A stretch of DNA of 64,000 nt from Deltaproteobacteria bacterium (GCA_021737785.1 JAIPDI010000005.1:1-64000), one strand, 5' to 3'. Counted from the stretch's first letter, positions 1-8,700 are shown. Numbers and translations: made by a program. Notes: a model not told the origin generated them from the letters alone.

Positions 1-2
1 GC

Positions 3-248
3 TCCGGAACATCGGTGGGGGCTAACTACAGGGAAGCCTGCAGGTCAAGATCCAAGGCTGAATTCATTGCCAAACTGGGGGATTGTCTGAAGGAGCTGGA
101 CGAAACCGACTACTGGCTGGGCTTACTGGTGAAAGCCAAAATCATGACCCAATCGCGAATGGAGGCCCTCGTCGGTGAAACAAACCAGTTGATCGCTGTC
201 TTTGTGACAATCATCAAGAACACCAAGGACGGCATGAAGAAATTATGA
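3..248 (+). CDS. four-helix-bundle protein (23S rRNA intervening-sequence family), 3' part
   Basis: The gene enters from the left edge, so its start is not visible; 81 codons remain in the open frame. The visible protein keeps the family pattern of an SGTSVGANYREA-like helix followed by an EADESxYWL-like segment, here as LDETDYWLGLL, and ends with a helix rich in Lys. This family was first seen inside 23S rRNA intervening sequences but is common as a free-standing gene of unknown biochemical role. It may be a short nucleic-acid-associated helical bundle. No partner gene is visible. A hairpin follows directly and separates it from livH. Confidence 0.75.
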   Translation, partial: SGTSVGANYREACRSRSKAEFIAKLGDCLKELDETDYWLGLLVKAKIMTQSRMEALVGETNQLIAVFVTIIKNTKDGMKKL

Positions 249-254
249 ATTAAG

Positions 255-328
255 AATTAAGAATTATGAAATGAATTCTCAATACCCTATTCCGCAAATT
301 CATAATTCTACATTCATAATTCTTAATT
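255..328. repeat. inverted repeat between the four-helix gene and livH
   Basis: Arms AATTAAGAATTATGAA (255-270) and TTCATAATTCTTAATT (313-328) are exact reverse complements separated by 42 bases. The AT-rich unit AATTAAG also occurs in tandem at 54188-54222. It could end upstream transcription, but there is no T-run, so the role is open. Confidence 0.5.
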
Positions 329-341
329 TGGAAAACACCCC

Positions 342-1214
342 ATGTCCTATTATGCGCAGCTGCTTCTCAACGGCATTGTGGCGGGATCCGTGTATGCGCT
401 TTTTGCGGTCGGGCTCACGTTGGTGTACGGGGTCTTCCGGTTCATCAATTTTGCCCACGGGGAGCTGATTGCCTGCGGCGCCTACTTTGTTCTTTTCTTC
501 ATGGCTGCGCCCTTGTCGCTTCCGCTGGCCGGGGCTGTCCTCCCCGCCCTGGTCCTGACCGTTTTCGTCGGCCTGGCCCAGGACCGATATGTGTATAAGC
601 CCCTCAGACACCAGAGCCATATCACCCTTCTCATCGCCTCCATCGGTCTTTCGTTCTTTCTGAGAAACGCCATCCAACTGGTGTGGGGCTCGGACCTTCA
701 AACCTACGGCATCGGATTGACCCGGGGGGTCTCTTTTTTCGGGTTGAGCCTGACCTGGATTCAGATGGTCATGGGAGGGACGGCCCTTTTCTTCTTGAGC
801 TTCCTCTATATTCTCCTCACACGGACCCTGCTGGGCAAGTCCCTCCGGGCCGTCTCCGATAACATGGCCCTGGCCGACATCATGGGGATCGACATGAAAA
901 GGGTGGGGAGGGCCGTATGGCTTATCGCCTCGGCGTTTGCGGGAACCGGGGGTATCCTCATGGCGGTGGATACCAATCTGGAGCCTATGATGGGACTGAC
1001 CAACCTTATCAAGGCATTCGCCGCCCTCCTTCTGGGGGGCGCGGGGAATGTCTGGGGGGCGCTTATCGGCGGACTGATCATCGGCGTGGCGGAAAACCTC
1101 GGGGTGGCGTTCTTCTCCCCGGGTTACAAGGACTTCGTTTCTTTTTCCATCATTATCCTCATGCTCCTTTTCAGGCCAAGGGGTATTTTCAGTATTGCGG
1201 GAGGTGTCCGTTAA
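342..1214 (+). CDS. livH: branched-chain amino acid ABC transporter permease LivH
   Basis: Inner-membrane permease of the high-affinity Leu/Ile/Val uptake system (or a related amide/urea importer of the same family). The 290-residue length is normal for LivH. The N-terminus contains the family motif YALFAVGLTLVYGVFRFINFAHGE (first part near residues 19-30), followed by about eight hydrophobic segments. Near the C-terminal half, LLGGAGNVWGALIGG matches the EAA-like loop that contacts the ATPases. It is the first gene of a tight livH-livM-livG-livF run. No periplasmic binding protein (livK) lies downstream, so it is probably to the left of the window or elsewhere. Confidence 0.93.
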   Translation: MSYYAQLLLNGIVAGSVYALFAVGLTLVYGVFRFINFAHGELIACGAYFVLFFMAAPLSLPLAGAVLPALVLTVFVGLAQDRYVYKPLRHQSHITLLIASIGLSFFLRNAIQLVWGSDLQTYGIGLTRGVSFFGLSLTWIQMVMGGTALFFLSFLYILLTRTLLGKSLRAVSDNMALADIMGIDMKRVGRAVWLIASAFAGTGGILMAVDTNLEPMMGLTNLIKAFAALLLGGAGNVWGALIGGLIIGVAENLGVAFFSPGYKDFVSFSIIILMLLFRPRGIFSIAGGVR

Positions 1215-1217
1215 CCG

Positions 1218-2090
1218 ATGGATTATGCCCTTCACATACTGATCCTCATGTCGATCTATTCAATTTTTGCCATCTCCCTGAACCTGGAACTGGGTTACAC
1301 CGGGCTGTATAATTTCGGGCATGTGGCCTTTTTCGGAATCGGCGCCTATACCTCGGCCCTTCTCAGTATCTCCGGGTATCCCGTCATGATGAGCATGGCC
1401 TTCGCAATGACCGCGGCCGGGGCCGCCGGGGCCCTCCTCGCGGTTCCGGCCCTGCGGCTGACGGGCGACTATTTCGGCGTGGCGACCCTGGTGTTTGCGG
1501 AGATGGTCCGGCTCTTTTTTCTCAATGAACGATGGCTGACCAAGGGGCCGATGGGATTGCCTGGAATTCCCCGCCCCTCCTGGATGAACGAAGGGGTCGC
1601 CGGGATGCCAATCTACCTCTTGTTCTGCCTGGTGTTGACCTCAGCTGTGTTTCTTCTCGTCCGCCGCTTGACAACAAGTCCTTTTGGACGGGCCTTGAAG
1701 GTCGTCAGAGAGGATGAATACGTGGCGCAGGCCCTGGGAAAATCCGTTTTTATTCTGAAAATCAAGTCCGTGGCCGTAGGATCGGTCCTGGCCGGGCTTG
1801 CGGGGGCCCTATGGGCACACTACATCAGTTATATCAGCCCCGGTGATTTTACGCTGAATGAAACCATCCTCGTGCTTCTCTGTGTTGTTCTGGGGGGGAG
1901 GGGCACCAACTGGGGACCGGTCCTGGGCGTATGCATGGTGGTATTTTTCGGCGAGGCCGTGCGCTTTCTCCCCATTCCGGCCGGTTTCGGCCGGTTTATC
2001 GCGCCTCTCCAGGGAATGGCATACGGCATGGTCCTGGTTCTCATGATGCTCAAACGGCCCGAGGGTCTCGTGCCGGAATATCGGAGGTAG
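1218..2090 (+). CDS. livM: branched-chain amino acid ABC transporter permease LivM
   Basis: Second membrane subunit of the same importer, starting 3 bases after the livH stop. The 290 residues form a multi-pass membrane protein. The N-terminal region has SLNLELGYTGLYNFGHVAFFGIGAY-type sequence typical of LivM. A conserved cytoplasmic loop near residues 165-180 reads FGRALKVVREDEYVAQALG, and the EAA-like segment is LGGRGTNWGPVLG. The tight spacing indicates translation from the livH message. LivH and LivM are expected to pair as a heterodimer, with LivG and LivF bound on the cytoplasmic side. Confidence 0.93.
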   Translation: MDYALHILILMSIYSIFAISLNLELGYTGLYNFGHVAFFGIGAYTSALLSISGYPVMMSMAFAMTAAGAAGALLAVPALRLTGDYFGVATLVFAEMVRLFFLNERWLTKGPMGLPGIPRPSWMNEGVAGMPIYLLFCLVLTSAVFLLVRRLTTSPFGRALKVVREDEYVAQALGKSVFILKIKSVAVGSVLAGLAGALWAHYISYISPGDFTLNETILVLLCVVLGGRGTNWGPVLGVCMVVFFGEAVRFLPIPAGFGRFIAPLQGMAYGMVLVLMMLKRPEGLVPEYRR

Positions 2091-2092
2091 TC

Positions 2093-2854
2093 ATGCTGCG
2101 TGTGGAGCAGGTGACAAAGCGTTTCGGCGGCCTCATGGCGGTGAACGATGTCAGTTTCGAGATCGATGACGAGGGCATCACCGGGCTTATCGGTCCGAAC
2201 GGAAGCGGGAAGAGTACGCTCTTTCATCTTATTACGGGGTTTTATCAACTGGATAAGGGGAAAATCGTCTTCAACGGGAGGGAGGTGGGCGGCCTGGCCC
2301 CTCACTGCATCAGCAGGGCCGGATTGATCCGTACGTTTCAGCAGACCCGGGTCCTTCCTTCCATGACGACACTGGATAATCTCCTGGCTGCAGTTCCGGA
2401 TCAGGCGGGGGAGCAGGTGACATCCCTGTTCCTGCGACCGGGCAGTGTCCGGCGTGAAGAACGGGAAAACAGCCGTCGTGCCGAGGAAATCCTGAAACTT
2501 ATCACCTTGTCTCACATGCAAAACGAGCTGGCGGGCCGTCTCAGCTTCGGCCAGCAGAAACTGGTGGAACTGGGACGGGTCCTCATGGCAAGGCCCCGGA
2601 TGATCCTTCTGGACGAGCCCACGGCGGGCATCAATCCAACCCTGGTCAGTGCCTTGTCCCATATCATCAAAGACCTCGCCAGCCGGGGGATTCAGGTCTT
2701 CTTGATCGAGCACAATATGCCCTTCGTGACCCGCCTGTGCCGGCGGATTTACGTCATGGATTCAGGGAGCCTTATTTTTTCGGGAACCCCCGGACAAGTC
2801 CGGAAAAACGAGCAGGTCATCGAGGCCTATCTCGGAAGGACGGTCCATGCTTGA
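2093..2854 (+). CDS. livG: branched-chain amino acid ABC transporter ATP-binding protein LivG
   Basis: Cytoplasmic ATPase subunit of 253 residues. The ATG at 2093 follows the livM stop by 2 bases; the open frame runs further upstream, but that part overlaps livM in another frame and is unlikely to be used. Walker A is GPNGSGKST with Lys40. The ABC signature is LSFGQQKLVELGR, Walker B is MILLDEPTAGI, and the H-loop His lies in IEHNMPFV. The degenerate signature LSFGQ is usual for LivG. Its end overlaps the start of livF by 8 bases, implying coupled translation. Confidence 0.95.
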   Translation: MLRVEQVTKRFGGLMAVNDVSFEIDDEGITGLIGPNGSGKSTLFHLITGFYQLDKGKIVFNGREVGGLAPHCISRAGLIRTFQQTRVLPSMTTLDNLLAAVPDQAGEQVTSLFLRPGSVRREERENSRRAEEILKLITLSHMQNELAGRLSFGQQKLVELGRVLMARPRMILLDEPTAGINPTLVSALSHIIKDLASRGIQVFLIEHNMPFVTRLCRRIYVMDSGSLIFSGTPGQVRKNEQVIEAYLGRTVHA

Positions 2855-3551
2855 GGTGCGGGAATTAACAGCGGGGTACGGGCCGGTTCTCGTCCTCCAC
2901 GATGTGGACGCAACGGTGGAGAAAGATGAAATCGTCTGCATCATCGGGCCGAACGGTGCGGGGAAATCGACGGTGCTCCGGGCCGTGGCAGGACAGATCA
3001 TTCCTCAGAAGGGGAGGGTGCGCTTCAAGGGTCATGACATAACCCGATGGCCCATCGCCGAAAGAGGAAGGGAAGGTCTGATCTTTATTCCCCAGGGGGA
3101 GAATGTCTTTCCGAACCTGACGGTCTATGAAAATCTGGAGATCGCCGGCGCCCTGGTCAAGGATCGCCAACGCCTCCACCGGGCCATTGAATCCGCCTGC
3201 GAGACGTTTCCAGTTCTTGCCGGGAACCGGAACCGTCCGGCCCGGGTCCTCTCCGGAGGAGAACGCCAGATGCTTGCCCTGAGCAGGGTGCTTATGGTTC
3301 AGCCGCGCCTGGTTCTTCTCGACGAACCCTCGCTGGGGTTGTCGCCGCTTGTGGTGGACCTCATTTTTGACAAGATCGTCGAAATGAACCGCCGGGGCGT
3401 TTCCTTTCTCCTGGTGGAACAGAATGCCCGCAAAGGACTTTCCGTCTCGCACCGCGGCTATGTACTTGAACTGGGAAGGAACCGCATCACCGGTCCGGGC
3501 AGAGAACTTCTCGACAACCCGGAGCTTCAAAAGCTCTACCTGGGAGGCTAG
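2847..3551 (+). CDS. livF: branched-chain amino acid ABC transporter ATP-binding protein LivF
   Basis: Second ATPase subunit, 234 residues. Walker A is GPNGAGKST with Lys40, the Q-loop is IPQGENVFPNLTV, the signature is LSGGERQMLALSR, and Walker B is LVLLDEPSLGLSP. The C-terminal VLELGRNRITGPG is typical of LivF. It is the last gene of the liv run; 39 bases later the next gene ends on the opposite strand. No strong intrinsic terminator is visible in that short gap. Confidence 0.95.
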   Translation: MLEVRELTAGYGPVLVLHDVDATVEKDEIVCIIGPNGAGKSTVLRAVAGQIIPQKGRVRFKGHDITRWPIAERGREGLIFIPQGENVFPNLTVYENLEIAGALVKDRQRLHRAIESACETFPVLAGNRNRPARVLSGGERQMLALSRVLMVQPRLVLLDEPSLGLSPLVVDLIFDKIVEMNRRGVSFLLVEQNARKGLSVSHRGYVLELGRNRITGPGRELLDNPELQKLYLGG

Positions 3552-3590
3552 CCGCCGGCATTCCGCGCAGGCCATTCCAAGGCAGTCATC

Positions 3591-4271
3591 TCACTCCTGA
3601 CCCATTTTTTTCATCATGTCTTTCATCATCTTCTGCATTTCTTCCTGGGAGGGGGCCTGACCCTTGCCGCCGTCGCCGAACGACGGCATGCCCATGGCTT
3701 CCTGGACGTCCTTGGCCTGGGAGTATCCGGCAGGGATCTCGAACAAGGATCCGGCCTGGCTTTCCAGCTGGATATTTTTCAGGTGAGACGAAATCTTTCC
3801 CACCGGCTGGGGGAGCGTGCTTTCCTGACGGATCGGATATCCCAATTCGGGCGTATGCCAGATTTTCATGTGCACAGGAGGCTGGTCATCGTCGAGCTTT
3901 ACATCCCCCTCGAAGATATCGCACTTATACCCCTCAAGCGTATCGGTCCCTGTCTTTTTCAAGTTGTTGTTTTCGATCCACTCCTTGAAGTTGGCGGCGT
4001 CCGCAGCAGGGTTGTTTTTACTGATCTCGTCGATGTTCGTGACCACGTATTTCTTTGTGTCGGGAAACAGTTGATACGTCATCGGGCGTTTGGAGATTGA
4101 AATGATTCCCATCATTTCTATGCGATTGAGGTCCTCGTTCTTAAAATAGAGTTTCCCTGAGTGAGTTCCGCCGACGGACTGCATCAGCAGGTCAGCGGAA
4201 AACTCGGCGGAAATCGCTCCGGTCGCCATACATAAGCTCAGGATGAATGCCGTAATCAATGGTCGAATCAT
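3591..4271 (-). CDS. exported DUF4412-type protein
   Basis: A 226-residue protein with a clear signal peptide (MIRPLITAFILSLCMATGAISA, cleaved after about residue 21). The mature part resembles the DUF4412 family: an outer-membrane-lipoprotein-carrier-like beta fold with YQLFPDTKKYVV near residue 70 and a DxxEGYKCDIF-like segment. Its C-terminus is Met/Lys-rich (EEMQKMMKDMMKKMGQE). I chose the ATG at 4271 because AAGGAGAAAG lies just upstream and the signal peptide starts there; an in-frame start 15 codons earlier adds a basic leader. The biochemical role is unknown; a role in binding a hydrophobic envelope ligand is plausible from the fold only. Confidence 0.7.
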   Translation of the reverse strand: MIRPLITAFILSLCMATGAISAEFSADLLMQSVGGTHSGKLYFKNEDLNRIEMMGIISISKRPMTYQLFPDTKKYVVTNIDEISKNNPAADAANFKEWIENNNLKKTGTDTLEGYKCDIFEGDVKLDDDQPPVHMKIWHTPELGYPIRQESTLPQPVGKISSHLKNIQLESQAGSLFEIPAGYSQAKDVQEAMGMPSFGDGGKGQAPSQEEMQKMMKDMMKKMGQE

Positions 4272-4479
4272 GTTTTTCTTTCTCCTTCGGGTTGGTATTC
4301 CGGTTCTTGAGGGCATCGGCGTGCATCACCTCTCTGATTCTGAAATGCCGTCGGCTGCATCAGCTTTGCTCTGGCATCCCGAATATCCTCATGCCAATTT
4401 CTTTTACCCGTTTTAATATCACAGCCGGGTAATGGAATCCATCATTTTTCTCCTGGTCGCAGTGAAGCGAAGATCGTTT

Positions 4480-4582
4480 GGCTGACAGCCGATGGCTGAT
4501 AGCCGATGGCTGATAGCCGATGGCTGATAGCCGATGGCTGATAGCTGATGGCTGATAGCTGATGGCTGATAGCTGATGGCTG
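4480..4582. repeat. 14-base tandem repeat, about seven units
   Basis: The unit GGCTGATAGCCGAT, changing to GGCTGATAGCTGAT in the later copies, is repeated head to tail. The same core in reverse complement (ATCAGCCATCAGC) recurs at about 29405-29463. Units are adjacent without spacers, so this is not a CRISPR array. Confidence 0.85.
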
Positions 4583-4603
4583 GAGGGTGAGGGTTTTCTG
4601 ATC

Positions 4604-4712
4604 ACTGCCCTCCGCCCCCTGCCCCCTGCCCCCTGCTCCCTCCTCCCTGCCCTTTGCCCTCCGCCCTCCGCCCTCCGACTTCCGACTTCCGACTTCCGAC
4701 TTCAGATCTCCG
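4604..4712. repeat. C-rich and CTTCCGA short-period repeats
   Basis: Runs of GCCCCCT/GCCCTCC units followed by four to five CTTCCGA units. These are degenerate 7-base tandem repeats without coding potential. Confidence 0.7.
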
Positions 4713-4806
4713 ATCCCATATATGGTTTTATTCTTGCAAAGATTCTACCATATGTTGACATATTATATGGAGTGATCATGAATTATATTAAAAGAACATT
4801 AAATTA

Positions 4807-4835
4807 TTGACAAATGCGCATATTTATGCTCTACA
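4807..4835 (+). promoter_or_regulatory. candidate sigma-70 promoter of the HTH-pilMNO operon
   Basis: TTGACA (4807-4812) is a perfect -35 box; 17 bases downstream TCTACA (4830-4835) is a weak -10. A second TTGACA is at 4755-4760 in the same AT-rich patch, but with no well-spaced -10. Either could serve the genes starting at 4961. Confidence 0.4.
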
Positions 4836-4960
4836 TCTGATGCAATAGACGCCGTCAATGAATTGGCGGAACAGCCGCTTGCCCGGCGCCTCAAGAGAAA
4901 AGATGACGGGCATTTCTCTGGTAAGGCTTTCGGATCCATTGCCATCAGGGGGAGAATAAA

Positions 4961-5161
4961 TTGAATCATAACGCGTTAAAGAGGATCAGGGAGGGGTTGC
5001 TGCTCAGCAAGGCGGAACTGGCCAGAACGGCAGGCGTTTCGCCGATAACCATCGATCGGGTCGAAAAGGGAATGGATTGCCGCATGGAGACCAAGCGAAA
5101 GATTATCCTCGGGCTTGGACTCGACCTTTCTGAGAAAGAAAAGGTGTTTCCCGGAAATTGA
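4961..5161 (+). CDS. small XRE-type helix-turn-helix protein before pilM
   Basis: A 66-residue protein that is almost entirely one HTH_3 domain: LKRIREGLLLSKAELARTAG, then VSPITIDRVEKGM as the recognition helix region. The start is TTG at 4961, supported by the purine-rich AGGGGGAG 6-12 bases upstream; no ATG fits. Small HTH genes of this kind occur directly upstream of pilM in other Deltaproteobacteria. It is likely a DNA-binding regulator of the pil operon or of itself, though nothing in the sequence identifies its operator. Confidence 0.75.
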   Translation: MNHNALKRIREGLLLSKAELARTAGVSPITIDRVEKGMDCRMETKRKIILGLGLDLSEKEKVFPGN

Positions 5162-5244
5162 TGTTGTTGTCGGTTGCCCATACTGCTGTGTTTGCTTCGC
5201 CCCGAGCGGCATCATGACGATGAGAGGGTCTTCGGAATAGACAT

Positions 5245-6339
5245 ATGGCCATCAGCAAGAAAAAAACCCTGGTAGGACTGGACATCGGCTCCCATTGCAT
5301 CAAGCTTGTGGAAATCGTGCATTCGAAACGTGGAAGGGTTCTGCAGAATTTCGGGGTCATCCATACGCCCCCGGGCGCTGTTGTGGAAGGGTCCATAAAA
5401 GATCAGGAAGGGGTGGCGTCCGCCATAAAGACCCTTTACAGGAATTTGCGGGTCAGAAACAGCAATGTGGCCGTTTCATTGCCAGGGTATTCGGTGATTT
5501 CAAAAAAGATCTCCCTGGTAAAGATGGAAGAAGCGAAGGTTGAATCGGCCATCCAGGAGGAAGCCGAGAAGTATATCCCTTACGACATCAACGAGGTGAA
5601 CCTGGATTTTGCCGTCCTCGATACCGGGGGCACGTCCGATGCGACCGGAGAGGAGAATGAGACGTCAAAGGACTCCAGGCAGATGGAAGTGCTATTGGTG
5701 GCTGCCAAGAGAGAAGTCATTGACGAATATGTGCAGCTGATTCAGGCGGCCGACCTCAACCCGGGCGTGCTGGATGCCGATCTCTTCGCCCTTCAGAATG
5801 CCGCTGAAATCAGCCTGCTGAATCCCGAGCCGTGCTACGCCATCATCAACCTGGGGGCCGCTGAACTGGAAATAAATGTGGTTACCAGGGGCATATCCAC
5901 CTTTTCGAGAGATTCCTCCTATGGCGGGGCCCAGGTCACCGATGCGATCAAGGCGGAATTCAACATTGACCTGCTCGAGGCCGAAAAGATGAAGCTGGGC
6001 GGAGCCGAATTGGACGACCAAAAAGAAGAAGGTCTCGCAAAAATTGTAAACCATGAAGTTTCAGGATGGATCAAAGAAATCAAACGGGCGCTCGATTTTG
6101 TTTCCGGCACCCGTGCCGGCGATCCCATTAAAAAAATCATCGTCAGCGGCGGGTCGTGTAAAACGCCCGGCCTTCAGAAGTATTTGGAGCTGGAAACCGG
6201 TATCCCTGTGGAACCGCTGAACCCTTTCCGGAATTTGGTTGTCGACTATAATCGATTTGACGTTGACTACCTGGATTACATGGCGCTTCAGGCCGGTGTG
6301 GCAGTGGGTCTTTCTCTGAGAAGCATAGACGACAAATGA
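5245..6339 (+). CDS. pilM: type IV pilus assembly protein PilM
   Basis: Actin-like cytoplasmic ATPase (364 residues) that binds the N-terminus of PilN and anchors the inner-membrane alignment complex. The N-terminal LVGLDIGSHCIKLVEI is the phosphate-1 motif, EEAEKYIPYDINEV (about residues 109-122) is characteristic of PilM, and IIVSGGSCKTPGL near residue 300 is the adenosine motif. An acidic linker (residues 127-147) lies between subdomains. Its stop overlaps the pilN ATG by 4 bases (ATGA), so the two are translationally coupled. Confidence 0.95.
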   Translation: MAISKKKTLVGLDIGSHCIKLVEIVHSKRGRVLQNFGVIHTPPGAVVEGSIKDQEGVASAIKTLYRNLRVRNSNVAVSLPGYSVISKKISLVKMEEAKVESAIQEEAEKYIPYDINEVNLDFAVLDTGGTSDATGEENETSKDSRQMEVLLVAAKREVIDEYVQLIQAADLNPGVLDADLFALQNAAEISLLNPEPCYAIINLGAAELEINVVTRGISTFSRDSSYGGAQVTDAIKAEFNIDLLEAEKMKLGGAELDDQKEEGLAKIVNHEVSGWIKEIKRALDFVSGTRAGDPIKKIIVSGGSCKTPGLQKYLELETGIPVEPLNPFRNLVVDYNRFDVDYLDYMALQAGVAVGLSLRSIDDK

Positions 6340-6938
6340 TACGAATCAACCTTTTGCCCTTCAGGGCGGCCAGAAAGAAAGAGAACATACGGCAGGAAAT
6401 CAGCATCTATTTTCTGACGCTGGTGTTTCTCATCCTGCTGATGGGGTACCTCCATACCAGTTCGAGCAGCCGCTTGAACGTATTGACGGCCGAGGAGGGG
6501 AAGGCCCGGAAAGAGCTGGCCTTATATGAGAAGAACAACCGGCTGGCCGCCCAGATAACGGCGAAGATAAAGGAGATCAAGAATAGGCTGGTGGTGATTC
6601 GGGATCTTGAGCTGAAAAAGGGCGGTCCCCTCAAGCTTCTCACAGAGGTGGCCCTGGCGGTTCCGGAGGACAGGTTGTGGCTCCAATCCCTTGTTGAAAA
6701 CAGGGGCGTGCTGACCATCAACGGCACTGCCATGGACAACGACACCGTGGCCCTCTTTATGACAAATCTTGAAAAGGCGGAATCCATCACATCGGTCGAT
6801 CTCAAGAGCACGCAACTCCAGGATTTTCCCAATTACAACCTGAAGGCCTCCGGCTTTCTGCTCACATGCACCACTGTCCTGCAGCAGGCACCTCCGAAGC
6901 CAGAACAGAAAACAACGCAAGCCAAAGGGAAGCGTTAG
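6336..6938 (+). CDS. pilN: type IV pilus assembly protein PilN
   Basis: A 200-residue bitopic inner-membrane protein. The cytoplasmic N-terminus MIRINLLPFRAARKKE carries the INLLP motif that docks into PilM. One membrane span covers about residues 24-42. A coiled-coil (residues 50-95) and a ferredoxin-like periplasmic domain follow. It pairs with PilO to align the pilus machine between the inner-membrane platform and the PilQ secretin. The C-terminal tail is Lys/Gln-rich. pilO begins at the next base after the stop. Confidence 0.95.
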   Translation: MIRINLLPFRAARKKENIRQEISIYFLTLVFLILLMGYLHTSSSSRLNVLTAEEGKARKELALYEKNNRLAAQITAKIKEIKNRLVVIRDLELKKGGPLKLLTEVALAVPEDRLWLQSLVENRGVLTINGTAMDNDTVALFMTNLEKAESITSVDLKSTQLQDFPNYNLKASGFLLTCTTVLQQAPPKPEQKTTQAKGKR

Positions 6939-7577
6939 ATGGCTCTCAAGCGTATCGATTGGCGGTCCGCCGCGGATTCTTTTTTTGAGCGGGCTCAAAA
7001 AGTCAAAAAGGCCCACAGGCTCTTGATCATCTTCGGCCTCGTGCTCTTGTTGGGAGGTGGTTTTGCCTGGTTTGTCTATATGCCCAGGATGCAGGAGATT
7101 GATCGCACGGAGAAGGAGATTGCCGATCTCCACCGAAGAATAAATATGGGCAAGATGTGGGGAAAAAAGCTGGTAGCTCTCCAGGAAGAGAAGGCCCAGG
7201 TGGAAGAAGAGTTCCGGAAAGCCCTCAAAATTCTACCCAATGAAAGAGAGATCCCGAGCCTGCTTGCCGGCATCAGTCAGCTGGGAGTCGATTCCAACCT
7301 GCAATTCAGGCTTTTCAGCCCGGGGAACGAAGCGTTGAGGAATTTTTATGTGGAAATACCTGTCTCAATGGAGGTGGGAGGCCGGTTCAGGGAGGTGATC
7401 CTGTTTCTCGATAAGATCAGCCGCATGGAGCGGATTGTAAATATCGTGGACATTTCATTGCGGCCGAGTGCACCGCTTTCCGAAGACCTGATCACCTCGT
7501 GCAAGGCCGTCACCTACCGTTTCAAGAGCAAGGAAGACGAAGCAAAAGAGAAGGCGCAGCAGCAGAAAAAGAAATAA
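6939..7577 (+). CDS. pilO: type IV pilus assembly protein PilO
   Basis: A 212-residue partner of PilN. It has a basic cytoplasmic N-terminus, a membrane span at about residues 28-48, a coiled-coil (about 55-95) and a periplasmic domain with the family sequence LPNEREIPSLLAGISQLG. It ends in a charged tail (KEKAQQQKKK). It starts directly after pilN. In most genomes pilP follows at once; here 383 bases of repeat DNA intervene. Confidence 0.94.
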   Translation: MALKRIDWRSAADSFFERAQKVKKAHRLLIIFGLVLLLGGGFAWFVYMPRMQEIDRTEKEIADLHRRINMGKMWGKKLVALQEEKAQVEEEFRKALKILPNEREIPSLLAGISQLGVDSNLQFRLFSPGNEALRNFYVEIPVSMEVGGRFREVILFLDKISRMERIVNIVDISLRPSAPLSEDLITSCKAVTYRFKSKEDEAKEKAQQQKKK

Positions 7578-7960
7578 AGTATGGCTCACACGGAGAATAC
7601 AAAAACAGGACTCACACGGAGGCACAGAGACACAAAGAAAACTGAAAAACAGGACAGGTTAAACCCAAAAGAATAAGCCTTTGCGGCTTTGTGGCTTTGT
7701 GTGAGAATAAAAAAGCAGGTCTCACACGGAGGCACAGAGACACGGAGAAAAGCAAAAACAGAATATATTAAACCCAAAAAGAAAAACCCTTTGCGGCTTT
7801 GTGGCTTTGTGTGAGAATAAAAAAGCAGGTCTCACACGGAGGCACAGAGACACGGAGAAAAGCAAAAACAGAATATATTAAACCCAAAAAGAAAAACCCT
7901 TTGCGGCTTTGTGGCTTTGTGTGAGATTTTTTTGATTGGGGCTGTACTGCTTCAGGAATC
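7578..7960. repeat. three tandem copies of the CTCACAC palindromic repeat, between pilO and pilP
   Basis: Units lie at 7611-7705, 7721-7815 and 7831-7925. Each begins CTCACACGGAGGCACAGAGA and ends GGCTTTGTGGCTTTGTGTGAG (last 20 bases or so), forming an imperfect stem. The second and third units and their spacers are a 110-base tandem duplication with no difference that I can see. A fragment of a left arm (CTCACACGGAG) is at 7585. No gene is present here. The repeats interrupt what is otherwise one pil operon. Confidence 0.9.
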
Positions 7961-8560
7961 ATGGGGTTGGGAAGATCAATGATGGGAAAGCGTACAATAA
8001 TAGGGATAACAGGGATCATCTCCGCACTATTCTTGTTTTTTCTTGTGAGTCCGGGGGATGCTGATCCCGCCAAAGAGATTCCCTCGCCGGTATATAAGGA
8101 TTTCCGGCCTCAGAAAAAGCCGTTTGACCCTGACATGATTCCCGACCCATTCCTCTCCTATCTGGTCAAGCGGGGGCAACAGGCGACTGCGAAGGCGGAG
8201 GCTGACAAGGAAAGGCGACTGGCCGAAGAGGAGAAACTGAAAAAACAGAAGCAGGCGGCCGCGGATAAGATGAAGGAACTCCTGATTGCCAGGACCGAAT
8301 TGCAGAAATTGTCGCTCTCTCAATTGACCTTGACCGCCATTGTTCAGGCCGAAGGTATGGCATGGGCAATGGTCAGGGATCCCAAGGGGAGGGGATTTGT
8401 CCTGAAAAAGGGGACCCGGATCGGAACCAACGGGGGCGTGGTGGACAGGGTGGCAAGAAACGAGAAGAAAGTCATCATAAAAGAGCCCTATCTGGAGAAG
8501 GAACTCTATATAAAGTATAAAAATGTGGAGATGAAATTGCCCGACCAGGTGTATGAATGA
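7961..8560 (+). CDS. pilP: type IV pilus assembly protein PilP
   Basis: A 199-residue periplasmic protein linking PilN/PilO to the PilQ N0 domain. After an N-terminal hydrophobic segment (about residues 12-30) comes a flexible charged coil, then the PilP beta domain with AMVRDPKGRGFVLKKGTRIG and VIIKEPYLE-like strands. Most PilP proteins are lipoproteins; no lipobox Cys is present here, so it may stay anchored or be cleaved by signal peptidase I. The start is uncertain: ATG at 7961, 7979 or 7982 are all in frame, and the last two give a more standard signal peptide. Confidence 0.9.
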   Translation: MGLGRSMMGKRTIIGITGIISALFLFFLVSPGDADPAKEIPSPVYKDFRPQKKPFDPDMIPDPFLSYLVKRGQQATAKAEADKERRLAEEEKLKKQKQAAADKMKELLIARTELQKLSLSQLTLTAIVQAEGMAWAMVRDPKGRGFVLKKGTRIGTNGGVVDRVARNEKKVIIKEPYLEKELYIKYKNVEMKLPDQVYE

Positions 8561-8700
8561 GGGATTGAGGAATTGAGGGATTTGTGTGAGAATTTCTGGT
8601 TGCGAGATGCGGGCGGTGACAGGGGGTAGTCTGTTTGCGTCATTTTCCGAGCCTTGCGCCTGGCGCCTAACGCCTTGCGCCTAACTTAGAGGGATGGGTG

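Larger units (their letters stand above)
4272..4960. other. 689-base intergenic region before the pil operon
   Basis: No convincing gene. It holds a 14-base-period tandem repeat, a C-rich short-period repeat, and an AT-rich stretch (about 4715-4840) with two TTGACA boxes that probably drives the HTH-pil operon. Confidence 0.6.

Noticed and set aside
300-1235. 311-residue open frame on the minus strand over livH
   Set aside because: It is the antisense of livH; the translation is rich in Gly/Pro/Arg/Glu with no domain, and livH is unmistakable.
4480-4582. CRISPR array
   Set aside because: The 14-base units are directly adjacent and there are no unique spacers.
4803-4963. Possible small gene before the HTH gene (reads ...DAVNELAEQPLARRLKRKDD...)
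   Set aside because: No start codon, overlaps the likely promoter, no family recognised; could be an old remnant but not supportable.
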